Shown piece by piece: positions 30,931 to 41,967 of a DNA stretch of 64,000 bases; the first letter of the stretch is position 1; the number at the start of each line of letters is the position of its first letter. A program made the position numbers and the translations under genes. The stretch lies in contig CM065698.1 in assembly GCA_017654935.2 (NCBI GenBank), positions 37,415,302 through 37,479,301 of the forward strand, written 5' to 3'. Origin of the DNA: Phymorhynchus buccinoides. Lineage: Eukaryota; Mollusca; Gastropoda; Neogastropoda; Raphitomidae. The notes under the pieces were generated by a model that ran no database searches, had not been told where the DNA came from, and worked only from the letters and a program-made list of their open reading frames with translations.

Positions 30931-31421
30931 GGTTTGGGTTAACTCACATGAACTCAAATGTTTGTGCATGGGTTAAGCAAGCATAGGGTCAGGTAAAACC
31001 GACCTATGTTATGTTTCCAAACCCCAGTTACTGAGTTAGGCTTATGTTAGTGTCAGTTTAATCATGCTATGTAAGTCATACAGTGAGCTCCTTCCACTGC
31101 TGTGACTGTATTTCCTCATGTTTAACATTGAGTGCTATGGCACAAGGCCTACAGTCATACCTAATCATTGTTATTTCTTGTTTATATTTATGTGTGCATA
31201 TTTTGTATCGTTGCAGGATGTAATCTCTGCACTGTCTTCCTTAGTCTTATTCCTAGTAAATAAACAAACAACTGTCTGGTTTCCTCTATATGTTCCTGGT
31301 CTGTGTGGAGTGCTGATCAACACCCTCCAATCCTTATCCTGGCCCTTATTCCTCTTCAACTCCTCCTTATCCCTATCCCTTACCCCCCCATCACATTAGT
31401 TTTTCTATTTTAGTTTTCGGC

Positions 31422-31988
31422 ATGCCAGCTGAAATTCAAATTTACAAGACCAGCCATAGCACAGGCCATTACCCACCCCCAGCCATGCCTCCCAACGGGC
31501 GCATCAGCTGGCAGCACCAACAGTTCGCTCACAGGCGCGAGTGTACCCCCACCTCTACACTCCAACCCTCCCTTTCTATCACCACTCTTCCTGCTCCTAC
31601 CAAGGGAAGGCGTACAAGGTACACACGGGACCAGCTGTTGACCATCAACACAGCTAGCCAGTCTTCTCTCACCACTCTTCCTGCTCCTACCAAGGCAAGG
31701 CCTACAAGGTACACACGGGACCAGCTGTTGACCATCAACACAGCTAGTCAGTCTTCTCTCAAGCCTGACATGATCGCCACTCTCAAAGATCTTGGCATCC
31801 GCTACAAATTACCATGCGGAAAAGCGCTCAAACCGAGGCGATACATAATTATTAACATGGTCACTATTTGCATGCCAAAATATTTGAAAGTCACTTTTAA
31901 GAAAATACCACCATATAAGAAAGACAAAAATGAAAGAAAAGAAGTGATAGAAAAATATCCACAGTTCAAAAACTGGCCTTGTCATTAA
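31422..31988 (+). CDS. Retroelement-type N-terminal ORF with 30-residue duplication
   Basis: A 188-residue frame from ATG 31422. TRYTRDQLLTINTASQSSLK then DMIATLKDLGIRYKLPCG resembles the N-terminal segment of mollusc CR1/jockey-like LINE ORFs (R-Y-T-R-x-x-L-L then a short helix). A 90-base unit (31581-31670 and 31671-31760) is duplicated in frame, giving the TRYTRDQLL block twice. The C-terminal part is basic and stops before any endonuclease domain. It may instead be a chimera of LINE start and host sequence. Confidence 0.4.
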   Translation: MPAEIQIYKTSHSTGHYPPPAMPPNGRISWQHQQFAHRRECTPTSTLQPSLSITTLPAPTKGRRTRYTRDQLLTINTASQSSLTTLPAPTKARPTRYTRDQLLTINTASQSSLKPDMIATLKDLGIRYKLPCGKALKPRRYIIINMVTICMPKYLKVTFKKIPPYKKDKNERKEVIEKYPQFKNWPCH

Positions 31989-32545
31989 GATTAAGATTAA
32001 AATTATAGCCCCGTCAACCCTAAGGCCATGTCAGGGCTTTCACCACGTCAAATCTTACCACATAGGCTTTGTCATTCATGGAGGACTTCATCACACAAAA
32101 ATGAAAATAGGCCCATATAACAAACAAATCCACTGATGGGAGCGATGACTTTAGGGTTCTGAGTCATTTCTTAACTTAAGGCAGTGTCACTGCAGTCACC
32201 AAGATTAAGATTAAGATTAAAATTATAGCTCCGTCGACAACTAAGGCCATGTCAAGGCTGTCACCACGTTAAGTCAGTCGCCAAGAATTTGTGTGAATTA
32301 CACTGGGATGAAAAACTTTGGCCACAATGTCTGCATTTGAATTTGAATTTGATGTTTATAGCCCCGTCGACTGCTACGGCCATTTCAGGGCTGTCACCAC
32401 GTCAAAATTTGAGCACATAAGATCACAGTTTAAAATCCGACCATGTGATATCACAGTTAAAAATATACAATTAAAAACGTAGATTTGAAACAAAAGTTAA
32501 AAAAAGGATTAAAATTTAGTCGTGTATAAAACCCCAATGTCTGAG
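31986..32545 (-). repeat. Three LINE 3'-tail copies in a row
   Basis: tatagccccgtcaaccctaa, tatagctccgtcgacaacta and tatagccccgtcgactgcta begin three tails at about 31998, 32222 and 32355. The third extends through gagcacataagatcacagtt to aaatttagtcgtgtataaaa. All read as the minus-strand 3' end of the RNase H LINE at 40-42 kb. Confidence 0.8.
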
Positions 32546-32580
32546 ACACAAGCATAGACATTCAGTGTTTGCTTGGATGC

Positions 32581-32768
32581 CTACAGTGTTGTTGTTGTGT
32601 ACATATTGTCATATTTCAGCAACGCTGAATTTCAGTTTGGGGCAGTTTTTTCAAAGCATTATGGCTTCTCTTTTCCCTACAGTGTTGTTGTGTACATATT
32701 GTCATATTTCAGCAACGCTGAATTTCAGCTTGGGGCAGTTTTTTCAAAGCATTATGGCTTCTTTTCCA
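32581..32768. repeat. Tandem duplication of about 95 bp
   Basis: ctacagtgttgttg, tacatattgtcatatttcag, caacgctgaatttcag and gcagttttttcaaagcatta occur twice (32581 and 32677). The overlapping short frames are a by-product. Confidence 0.9.
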
Positions 32769-32859
32769 TGTGAGACTTGATAATTTCCCCCACCCGAACC
32801 CTGCCATAGTCTGTTCCGAGTGGCAGCACTGCTGCCAACGACCGCCACTCTTCCCAAAC

Positions 32860-32933
32860 TGGACATACATCCATGTATATATCTCTCTCGTGTGCAAATA
32901 TATATTTACGTGTGTGTGTGTGTGTGTGAGTGT

Positions 32934-32969
<36 letters not shown>

Positions 32970-33045
32970 GTTGGGGTGGGTCGCTTGCCATAGGTTCGAT
33001 TGCTCGAGGTTTTCCTGTTTATGCGTGCATTTGTTGTGATGGTGG
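32860..33045. repeat. Dispersed repeat with GT/GA tract
   Basis: aactggacatacatccatgt, a GT then GA tract, then ttgccataggttcgattgct and ttttcctgtttatgcgtgca. Related to 9425, 43320 and 45915. The next 360 bases hold no gene I can support. Confidence 0.75.
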
Positions 33046-33404
33046 GTGATGTTCAGCTGAGCACCACTGTAAACATCCTCGTCACCCAGTTCTTTCCTGA
33101 CCATTACATGGAGTACGCAAGATCCAATCACTCTGCTAGCAGTGAGAATAAGAGGTACAACACAAACTTGCCAGACTACCTGCACAATCGCCCTCAACAA
33201 GTTGTAAAGCAGTGCATGCAGTCATATGCTGCTGCTGCATATTATAAGTTATTAAACATTATCACAATATCTCTCTCCGAAAGTAACGGAACTCGACGTT
33301 CGTCAATCACTGGAAGATCTTTTAAGGAAATAATGTAAAGTTTTATCACGTTTTCCTCTTACCACTGCATCCTTCCAGCAAAACAAAATACCTCTCAGCC
33401 AAAA

Positions 33405-33547
33405 TAGTAATGCTCCAGTAAATCTTGAAGGAGAAGGCATCAAATTTACAAACTTTTATAAACCCAAGTCAATTTTTATGGACTTTCAAGGTCTTGAAAA
33501 TGGTCCCACAGTTTTTACAAACCTTTAAGGACCGTGTGAACCCTGGA
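33405..33547. repeat. hAT-type terminal fragment
   Basis: Words tggactttcaaggtcttgaa and accgtgtgaaccctgg resemble the right end of the MITE at 23540. It ends a few bases before the MADF start codon, so the MADF gene may lie beside or inside a mobile element. Confidence 0.4.
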
Positions 33548-33558
33548 CAGAGAGCAAA

Positions 33559-35883
33559 ATGGCCGACGTCGACAAGCTTGATATCAGTTTAAATGATGAT
33601 GAAACGTTGCTATTTACTGACCTATGGGAGAAGTATCCTTGTCTTTGGAAATGTAGCGACAAGAGCTACAAGAACAAAGTGGCTCGTCATACGGCTCTCC
33701 TAGAAATTTCCGAGGCCTTTGGCAGAGGATGGACCAATGGTGAGTTGAAATTTCTCGTATCATTGTCGATTCATATTTCATTCATTTCCAAATTACTTTG
33801 ATTCATTCGTTTTGTTAGTTTTATTCAAATTTTTAAAAAACAAAATCAAGTTTGCAAGTTGTTTTTTTTGCTTCTCTAATTTGAAAGGAAAGTGCAACAT
33901 GACAAGCACTGTCATCGACTCCTTGGCCTTCACACAGGCTATGCAAGTAGAACTTTTTTTTTTAGAGAGAGAGCACATAAATCAGTCCCAAAGTTCGCTG
34001 GATTGGAACAGATCTATAAATTCAGCAACTTTTAATCACTATCACTGCCAGGCAGTTCTGGTAGACGGATCAGTCACAGTGTCTTCATTTGGAAGCCCAC
34101 ACCAAGCAGCTGGCCCAGACCTACTACCGGCTTCCTGCCACGCACCATCAAGGCATGGAACAACCTTCCTGAGCAGGCTGTTGAGGCGGGGGACCTTGGG
34201 CACTTTTGTGTCTTGGGCCTCCAAATAACAATAACTCCATCCCCTTCCCTTATTTTATTTCAGTTCATTTTGTCTTTATTTTACTTTTCCCAATGATGCG
34301 GCATCACGTTGGGACCTGATTAGCGGGACCTGGCTGGCTGGGTCATTCCCTTGCTTGGCGCGGCATCACGTTGGGGACCGATTAGCGGGACCTGACTGGC
34401 TGGGCTAAGCTTTCTATTTTCTTCTTTTCCTCCTATGTACTTTCTTCTTCAAAATTCATTGTTTCGCGCAGATCCTCCCTAAAGTTTTACAGCGACATAA
34501 TAGTCAAAAGTGACTGTGGTTGCTATACGGAAGGAAGGAAGGAAGGAAGGAAGGAAGCCTTCAAACAACCCCCTTTCAGCCCCCTGTTTCTACCTGCCTT
34601 CCCCCTCACACTTCTAAAAGTTCTATGACACACTCTAATCCAATCCTTCCCTTGCCCCATTAATATCTCGGACTACTGCTTCCCTACACCAATCCAAGAT
34701 CACCCTCAGGCAATTCTAATTTAGCGCAGAACCTCTTAATTGACTGTCAGAATCTTCAGTACAACGAAGAAGAAGATTTGCTGATGTCAGTTTGTCACAT
34801 CAGGTGTGCCCCAGGGGTCAGTGCTGGGACCATGGTTCTTCCTACCCCATATCAACGACCTGCCTCGTTATGCGGCCCCGACATTGTTAAAAACTTCATT
34901 GTGCCGCAAGTGCTATCAGTAACAGCTCTAAACAAAACCGAAAGTGAACTAGTAATTTCCAGTCACGTTCTGGTTTGCCATTGTAGTAGTGTGTTGAGGG
35001 CTGGATATGGGCCTCGCAGCCCTTGTATTTTTTTTTTTTTTTGATTTATGCTCTTTTTTTTTGTTGGTGGTTTGCAAAATTTTCCTATGCTGTAGAAGTA
35101 TCTTTAAAAAATGGAATGGCCTGTATTTTTTACTTTTATTCATCATGATCAAATTCCAATTCATTGACGGTAACCTAGCAACTATTACTAAGCCTAGGCT
35201 TAACCAACAAATTCTGTTGATCAAACATCAACAATGGCACGAAAGTCTTGGCGTGTAGAAGAGAGTTGTGGGAATGCACTTTTTGTGCGTTATGTGGTTT
35301 ATCCCTCTCTTGATCAATCACAGTATTCACACACACACACACCTCTCTCACACACATTCTATCTCACACACACGCACACACACACACAATGTATTATGTT
35401 ATATAAAAACTTATGTTCATTAATGAAAACATGTGTCACATGTGTCCCATCATTGTGAGAATTGTCTCCTTACTTTCAGCAGCCATCGGACATGTGTCCC
35501 ATGAAGTCTGAAAACAATCTGAAGCTCTGAAGGCACATACATGTTTGGATGCAATTATATTTATACCAAGAATAATTCTAGTATACTATTTAGTATTACT
35601 TACCGGTACTTGTTGACTTGTTTTTATTTCAATTTGGCTGAATGTATTATGTGTTGAATTTTTATGTGTTTCAGTTGACGTCAACCACAAAATTGAGAGT
35701 CTGAAGTCCTACTTTAGAAGAAAGAAGAAGGCCCTTGGCAGCACTGGGTCAGCAGGGGGAAAGAAGCAGTGGTCATGTTACAACCGCATTGCATCATTTT
35801 TGGGCCAGTATGTGTACGACGGCAGCACCGTCACCACTACCAAGTACCCTGGGGACGCCTTCAATGGCTTCACTTCTCTGGAT
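33559..35883 (+). CDS. MADF-domain protein, two visible exons
   Basis: Exon 1 (33559-33739, ATG in aaaatggccgacg) encodes LFTDLWEKYPCLWKCSDKSY then ARHTALLEISEAFGRGW. A donor aatg|gtgagt follows. Exon 2 (from 35675, tttcag|ttgacg) continues in phase with VDVNHKIESLKSYFRRKKKA and SCYNRIASFLGQYV. This is the MADF (Myb/SANT-like) DNA-binding fold, with the Trp/Phe helices spaced normally. Exon 2 may end at 35883 (ggat|gtatgc) or read to a stop at 35905. Downstream exons were not recognised. MADF proteins occur both as host regulators and beside PIF/Harbinger transposases. Confidence 0.6.
34105..34260 (+). pseudogene. LINE C-terminal fragment
   Basis: One frame reads FLPRTIKAWNNLPEQAVEAG, a common end of jockey/CR1-like reverse-transcriptase ORFs. 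It lies in the MADF intron with no reverse transcriptase attached. A 62-base doublet (34298-34408; gcggcatcacgttgggga, gcgggacctgactggctggg) follows and may be its 3' region. Confidence 0.6.
34794..34905 (+). pseudogene. Reverse-transcriptase motif fragment
   Basis: One frame reads SGVPQGSVLGPWFF then INDLPRYAAPTLLK, the GVPQGSVLGP motif of LINE reverse transcriptases. Flanks are not coding. It is also within the MADF intron. Confidence 0.65.
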
Positions 35884-36465
35884 GTATGCATCAAATTAGT
35901 TTTTTAAAGACCCACCATGTCATGTGTGAAAAGCTGCATGTTTCCTATGTTTTCCCTCTTCAGTCCGGCCAGACTAATTGATTTTCTCTGGGACTGATTG
36001 TTTTTCCTACCAGTCAGTCCTGGGACTTATTGATTTTCAAAGCACCTGGTCCGGTCACTGACCACTTTTTTTAGTTTCAAGTTGATTGCAAGACTATCAT
36101 GGTCACCATGGTTTTTGTTTTTAATTTGAACAAGAGGTCAGCGTAAAAATTCTAGTGATTTTGGATTGAAATAAATAGCTTCCAAGTTGTTTCAGATGTG
36201 TTCTGAGTGCATCCGAAAAAATCTATTGCGAAAGATCTTCAGGACTCCTGGCTCTCAAATTAGGGTAAAGTGCGACAAATTTGTCTAGCAACGTTACTAA
36301 ATATTGCGGGTTCGAGTTAGGAAAAAATGGGGCTTATTGGTTGTGAAAAGAACCGATTGATTTTGTGGTCAACCAGTCCCAGGAGTTATTGGTTACAAAA
36401 GCCAACATAATCACTGTATCTGTGATAAGAAATGTTAAAAGATCTCGAGGTAGAGAGGGAAAAGT
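35884..36465. other. No gene seen
   Basis: Contains several copies of the words gggact(g/t)attg and ccagtccca near 35970-36050 and 36340-36390, some inverted, hinting at a degraded inverted-repeat element. No coding potential. Confidence 0.35.
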
Positions 36466-36469
36466 CATG

Positions 36470-36640
36470 TGGCGTGGTGGGTCTAGTTGAAGTGAGGTAG
36501 CACGTTCGCCTTGTATATGGTAGACCCGAGTTCGAACCTGGATACAGGGGATTTTCCCTCTGACTTTGCACTAGGCCGTATTTATAAAATAAATAATGGT
36601 CTGAACATGGAGTCTTTCAGGTGTGTCATTTGGTCAAAAT
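36470..36640 (+). mobile_element. tRNA-derived SINE-like repeat
   Basis: gaagtgaggtagcacgttcg resembles a pol III A box, and gagttcgaacc (36528-36538) a B box, at tRNA-like spacing, followed by an unrelated tail. The acceptor stem and anticodon arm are not intact, so it is not a working tRNA gene. Confidence 0.5.
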
Positions 36641-37106
36641 GTACCCCCTTCCCCCCTTCCTTTCTGTCAGTCACACAAACACAGCGTGCAATGATTTTTT
36701 ATAAAAGGGTGGTGCGCCTCCGGCTGGTTTTCCAGTCAATTTTTTCTTTTACCGATAGTGTGCTACATTCTAGTTAACGTGATCCTTGTTAGGCAAAAAA
36801 AAAAAAAGAAGGTTTGTTTCCGGTTTCGCGACCGACCCTAGTTTTCGGTTGCCGATCCTAAACTTTTTTGGGGACCAATGAGGGATTTAAAAAAAAAAAT
36901 CAATATAACGAAAGCAGTGTTCCCGATTCCGCAAATATGTGTGTCACGGCCGTCAATGACGTATAAGTTACTAAAATTGACGTAAAAATGAATCACCCAG
37001 TGCATCAGTTTGACGTATATTAAAAAAAAAATAAAAAAAAGAATCAGCCAGCTGCTCATAATAATTCGTGGAAGTCGGTCACCGGCAACTTTCAGTTTCA
37101 TCCAAG

Positions 37107-39411
37107 ATGGCCGCTAATGAAGGATCATCTGCCTCGAGTGCCATTGCAAAACTTTTTTCTGAAACAATAGATTTTCATTATGAGGAAATAACTGCTGCAG
37201 TTACTGATTATTTCGGCGAACCTTCTGAACGTGAACCAGATGACGTTGAAAGCGACAGGAAAATTGTTATGCCGAGAATGCCCCAGGTAAGCTAAACACT
37301 GGGGAGGGGGTTTACACTGTTCTGACTCTACATAGGATAGGCCCCTAGATCTAGTGTCATACTCATTGGCGTAACCATCTTATTCACAACTATGTGTAGA
37401 TCTGCTCAGTGTTCTTCTTCCATTTACTAGTTACCAAAGTCATAGTTGACCATTATTGCAGTGTTTTTTGTTTGCTGTCATGTTTACATTGTTAATCCAA
37501 ATTGTTTGCTTGTAGGTTTTGTTTTTGTTTTTTAAAAAGCCCTTCTCTCACAGTGACAGGCATTCTGCTTTTCAATGAAATTGCCCTACGTTAATGCTCT
37601 CTCTCTCTCTCTCCTACTTAAGGTGTCTGTCTCCCCACTCTCCCTCCCCAGGCATGGGAATTAGAGAAGACAACAAAGACTGAAAAGTGGGGTCTGGAAG
37701 CAGGCATAGGAACAAGGAATAAAAAACAACTGAAAACCGTGTGTGTTGGGATACAGCCCCCCAGAAAATGAAGCTTCTTTTGTTATCTAAGCCTTAAAAA
37801 CAGTATTAGAGATAAGACTGATATATTTAGTTCGTGTTGCATTCATTTATAACCAATACCTCAAGTTTTATTCATTGGGCTTCTTTTTATTTTTATCTCA
37901 TAAATGTCCTCTTGGACCATCAAAAAAGCTTAAACTTGCAAAAAAAGACTGAAGAGGACCATAAAAAAAGCTGAAATCAGCCAAAGACTGACAATTCCCA
38001 CGCCTGCTCCCCTACCACCCTACCATACCAACAAAATATCACCCAACTCTTCCCTCCCCCCTCCCCAATACATACACACACCTCATTTCCTAAGTCATAC
38101 ACTTATTTCTGTCCTTATTGTGTTGCATTTCAGATGATGTTCACTTCCAAAAGATGAAACATGCTTTCACAAAAAGTGGAAAGGGTGCACCTCCAAAAAT
38201 TGATCGGCAGCCATTTAGCAACAAGTTGGCTTTGCAGCTAGAACTCTTGCGTATGGAAACAGGGAAGTTATTGGAAGACATTGAATCTTTTTCCCCAAAG
38301 ACTGTTATTGATGAGCCTTTGTGTGGATTGAACTTGAAAACTGAAATTGAGGCAGTTGTCAAGGAAGCATTCAGAATTTTGAAAGGTGATGGCAATGCTT
38401 TTCAAGATTTTCTCGCAGTGGATTTAGGTACTTGCATAATGGGCAGGAACGTTGGATTCTACCTTATCAAGCACAGAATAACGAGACATCTGCTGAATCC
38501 TGACATGTTGAAACAACTACAGACCCCACCTGATTTTGTTAATGGCATGGTCATTGATCTGGTATCCTTTTCCAACAAACATAAAGATATGACTATCTCA
38601 AAAACAAGACAAGCTCTTTGCTTCCTTGGTGGGGACATCTCTGAACTGACTCAGATCGAGGATGCAAGGAAAAGGGTGGAGAGAAAATAAAAAAATAATG
38701 GAGACATTGAGGCAGCATGGGGGACCTTGCCAAACATGTGCAGATGTGGCCAAGCTTCTGAGGTACTACCCCGACAATTCCGACAAAGTCAAGAGCCTGA
38801 AAGCAGAAATCATGTACAGAAAGTTTGTCTTGGGGAGATTGCATGAGCTGCTGAAGGCAACGGCAAAGCTGCCTGAACTTGTTGCGAACCCGAAACAGTA
38901 CTTGAGAGAGCAGGAGGGAGACACCACTGAGCCTGAACCAGCAGATGACCAGATGGAGCTGTTACAACATCGTCCTAAAAGAAGACGTCAATGCTCAGAA
39001 TCAGCTTCTGCCTCAGAATCAGATGAAGCTGAAGAAGAACTTCAAGGCGGTGAGAACACTGGAGAAGAGACTGAAAATGATGATCCTGTGGACATTCCCA
39101 AGCTCTCCTTTGAAGGATTGGCAGGAGGAATGCGAGTCCTTGTAGCGTATGAAGAGGACTGCTATGTTGGAGATGTCCTTCAGCCGATTAACAAGGAGCG
39201 CGCCATGGTCACATTCATGAGCAAGTGTCTGTTCAAAAACGATATATATAAGTGGCCAGAGAGAGACGAAACAGATGAGGTCCATTCCATGTTTGCGATT
39301 GCCTCAGACTTTCATATGAGTTCAAACACCAATGGGCGGACATGGACTCTGACGGATGTGGCATCTCTACAGCGACGCTATGCACAGTACAAGAAACTAT
39401 ACTTTGAATGA
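37107..39411 (+). CDS. Unrecognised multi-exon gene with C-terminal chromatin-reader-like domain
   Basis: Exon 1 (37107-37286) starts at a YY1-like caagATGGCCGC and ends at ccag|gtaagc. A second exon begins after ttgcatttcag at 38134 and reads DDVHFQKMKHAFTKSGKG, then helical sequence (EAVVKEAFRILKGDGNAFQD) to 38690. A one-base frameshift near 38660-38690 leads to METLRQHGGPCQTCADVAKL and a C-terminal domain GMRVLVAYEEDCYVGDVLQP, then DIYKWPERDETDEVHSMF, ending YKKLYFE at 39411. Exon 1 ends in phase 0 while exon 2 needs phase 1, so an exon is missing or an indel intervenes. The C-terminal domain is like one seen in transposon-neighbour proteins of fish and invertebrates. Function unknown. Confidence 0.5.
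37649..38006. mobile_element. TIR element with internal minisatellite, copy 2
   Basis: caggcatgggaatt to aattcccacgcctg, the same ends and left part as 29491-30601, but only two 42-bp units. It is inserted in the intron of the gene above, in the same orientation as copy 1. Confidence 0.88.
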
Positions 39412-40324
39412 CTCACAAAACAGTTGGTATGAAATGGTGTCCTGCATTCTGTTACATCTTTTTCCTGTTCAAACTTATTAAGTGAATGTCACATCAACAA
39501 AATAGTAAAGGTAGAAAGCAGTATAGTGGGAACAGGGGGGTGGTGGGGGGGGGGGGGGAGGGTGGGGGGGGTATGTGACATGAATTCAAACAGTCAAGTT
39601 GCATCTTGTTTTGTAGCTTTTGGTTTGGTGAGAAATTACATGTACCACTTTATTTTATTAGAATATCTTAAAAAATGAATGAATTATGCCTTTTTTAAGG
39701 TTTTCGCAGTTTCTGCCACGTGTGTTTTTGACACGATAAGCCACGTTTAAGAGATCATATATTCAAAACTATGCAATCAAACCATCTGAAAAAAATTAGG
39801 CCTAAACTATATATCAATGTAACTAAGCTCCATTATTTTCAGGCTTCTATCTTTTTAACTTTTTGTACAATGGAGGTCCAAACTAGCTACATCATTCAAT
39901 TTGCCAAAAACGGGTCTAAAAAGCGACATTTTTTAAACTGCCATAACTTTTCAACCAATGGACATAGAAGCATAATTGTTTGTGTGGCTTCTTTGGATTG
40001 AAAAGATCTATCAAGCTATTGCATTTTTATGCAGTGCCTATAATGGGTTTTTTTCAAAAATGGGCTGCCTGACCAGGGTCTTGATACTGACTGACCAGCA
40101 GCTCAGCTGTAAGTTGAAATCCATTTCTCGTTGAAAAATAGTGTAAAGCGTCCCCAAGGAGAAGAAAGACTGAATCTGTTTCTATCTGCATGTCTCGATT
40201 TTGCCACAAAGCCAGCAATCCAGCAACGGCCACCACCGGATTTGCATCATTCTGACAGCATTAAACTAGCATTGCAGGATGCTCAACATTATTCCCTGTT
40301 GTATGCTGCATTCAACAGGTTATA
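39412..40324. other. No gene seen; G-rich run
   Basis: A nearly pure G stretch at 39535-39572 follows the gene. The rest is AT-rich. The small frame 40131-40409 carries no recognisable motif and runs into LINE tail. Confidence 0.5.
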
Positions 40325-41967
40325 CTTTCAGTTCGATTTGATGTTTATAGCCCCATCAACTGCTATGGCCATTTCAGGGCTGTCACCACGTCAAAATTTG
40401 AGCACATAAGATCACAGTTTAAAATCCGACCACGTGATATCACAGTTAAAAATATACAATTAAAAACGTAAAGATTTGAAACAAAAGTTAAAAAAGGGAT
40501 TAAAATTTAGTTGTGTATAAAAACCTTACACAGTTAAAAGCTTACAATTTATGTTTTAAAACTTAACACGACTTTTTATACCTTATTAAAAATATTCACT
40601 TCTTTTAAGAAACTAAAAATCATGTCTGGCGGCACATCACGGAACAACACCTTCATTGATTCTGCCGTGTAGTATTTTCTTCTGGTGTCATAGAGGTCCC
40701 AACAATCAAGGAGAATGTGTTCGATTGAGACACGAGCGTCGCAAGGCACACAGTAGGGAGGGTCTTCTCCCTTCAAAAGAAACGCATGCGTAAAGTGTGA
40801 GTGTCCCGTGTGTAACCGACACAAGACAGTTTCTTCCTTCCGGCTGCCAGCAGCCGGAGGAAGACGTTCCTTCAAGTTTGGACATACAGAGTGGAGTTTA
40901 TTATCCTCCAGCAGGTTCCACTCCTCCTGCCACAGACTGAGAACGTGAGTTGCGACCTTTGATTTCATGTCGGAAGATGGAATGAGACATATGTCTGGAC
41001 GGTCTTTCACGGCGTCCCTGGCCAGGCGGTCCACCTCCTCATTCCCCCGGATACCAACGTGACCAGGAACCCATGCCAGACGAATGTCATACCCTCTAGA
41101 TTTCAAGCTGGTGAAGAGATCAATTTTTAAAAAAAAGATCAGGATGGTTAAGATTTCGAGCCGAAATGGCTTCCAATGCAGAAAGAGTCTGTGCAAATCA
41201 AAAACTTTTCCTCATCAGACTCTCGGATCATTTTTAGAGCAAGGACAAGGGCGATGAGTTCAGCCGTGTATACAGAGCTTTCATTCGGGATATGTTTAGA
41301 AGAATTTAGTCCGGATGAAGGGATGTATGCAGCAGAGGCGACGCCTTCTTCAGATTTGGAACCGTCACTGAAAACCTTTTTATGTTTGGGAAGTTTGGAA
41401 CACATTTAGAAAAACATGTTTGTAGGCTAAAGAACTGGTGGAGTTTTTCCGGAAAGAGGCAAGGTCAAATTTGATTTCAGGGGACGATAGTGTCCATGGC
41501 GGCTTTTCTGGAAATTTGGAAGAGTCTGATATCACTCCAATGTCAATGTGTGCCTCTTCCAGGTGAGGGAGGACACGAATGCCCAGAGGTGGAATACAGG
41601 CAGGGTTATCCTCATATTTTTTCTGAAAGGGGGATTCATGACACACTCGTAAGCAGGATTGTTTGGTTCGGAATAGAGCTGTAAATAATAGTTCATGGAT
41701 AGCTTGAGTCTCCGGTGGGAAAGAGACGGTTCGTTTGCTTCTGCATATAGACTGTGAACAGGTGTCGTGCGAAAAGCACCAAGACAAAGGCACAGGCCCT
41801 GATGATGGATAAAAAAATGGATCCAAAACTTTCAGGTAAGAGGGTCTTGCCGCTCCATAGATAATGCAGCCATAATCCAACTTGGACCGGATCAGTGCTC
41901 TATACAGATGGAGAAGTTTTCTTGATTGATTGATGTTGTTTATAGCCCCGTCGCCTGCTACGGCCAT
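40325..41967 (-). mobile_element. RNase H-bearing LINE, 5'-truncated copy 1
   Basis: Read on the minus strand: reverse-transcriptase C-terminal part (LHLYRALIRSKLDYGCIIYG), a linker, then a full RNase H domain across frameshifts: VFSDGSK (Asp), VYTAELIALVLALKMI (Glu), FLICTDSF (Asp) and WVPGHVGIRGNEEVDRLA (His/Asp). A Cys/His C-terminus (CRLHTGHSHFTHAF, YCVPCDARVSIEHILLDCW) follows, stop at 40576. The 3' region ends at about 40325 with the tail seen in many other places. RNase H removes the RNA strand during copying. Clade is probably Ingi/I/R1-like. At least two frameshifts (near 41395 and 41150). Confidence 0.82.

Noticed and set aside
36480..36545. tRNA gene
   Set aside because: A and B boxes are recognisable but stems do not close and the anticodon arm is not formed; better explained as a SINE head.
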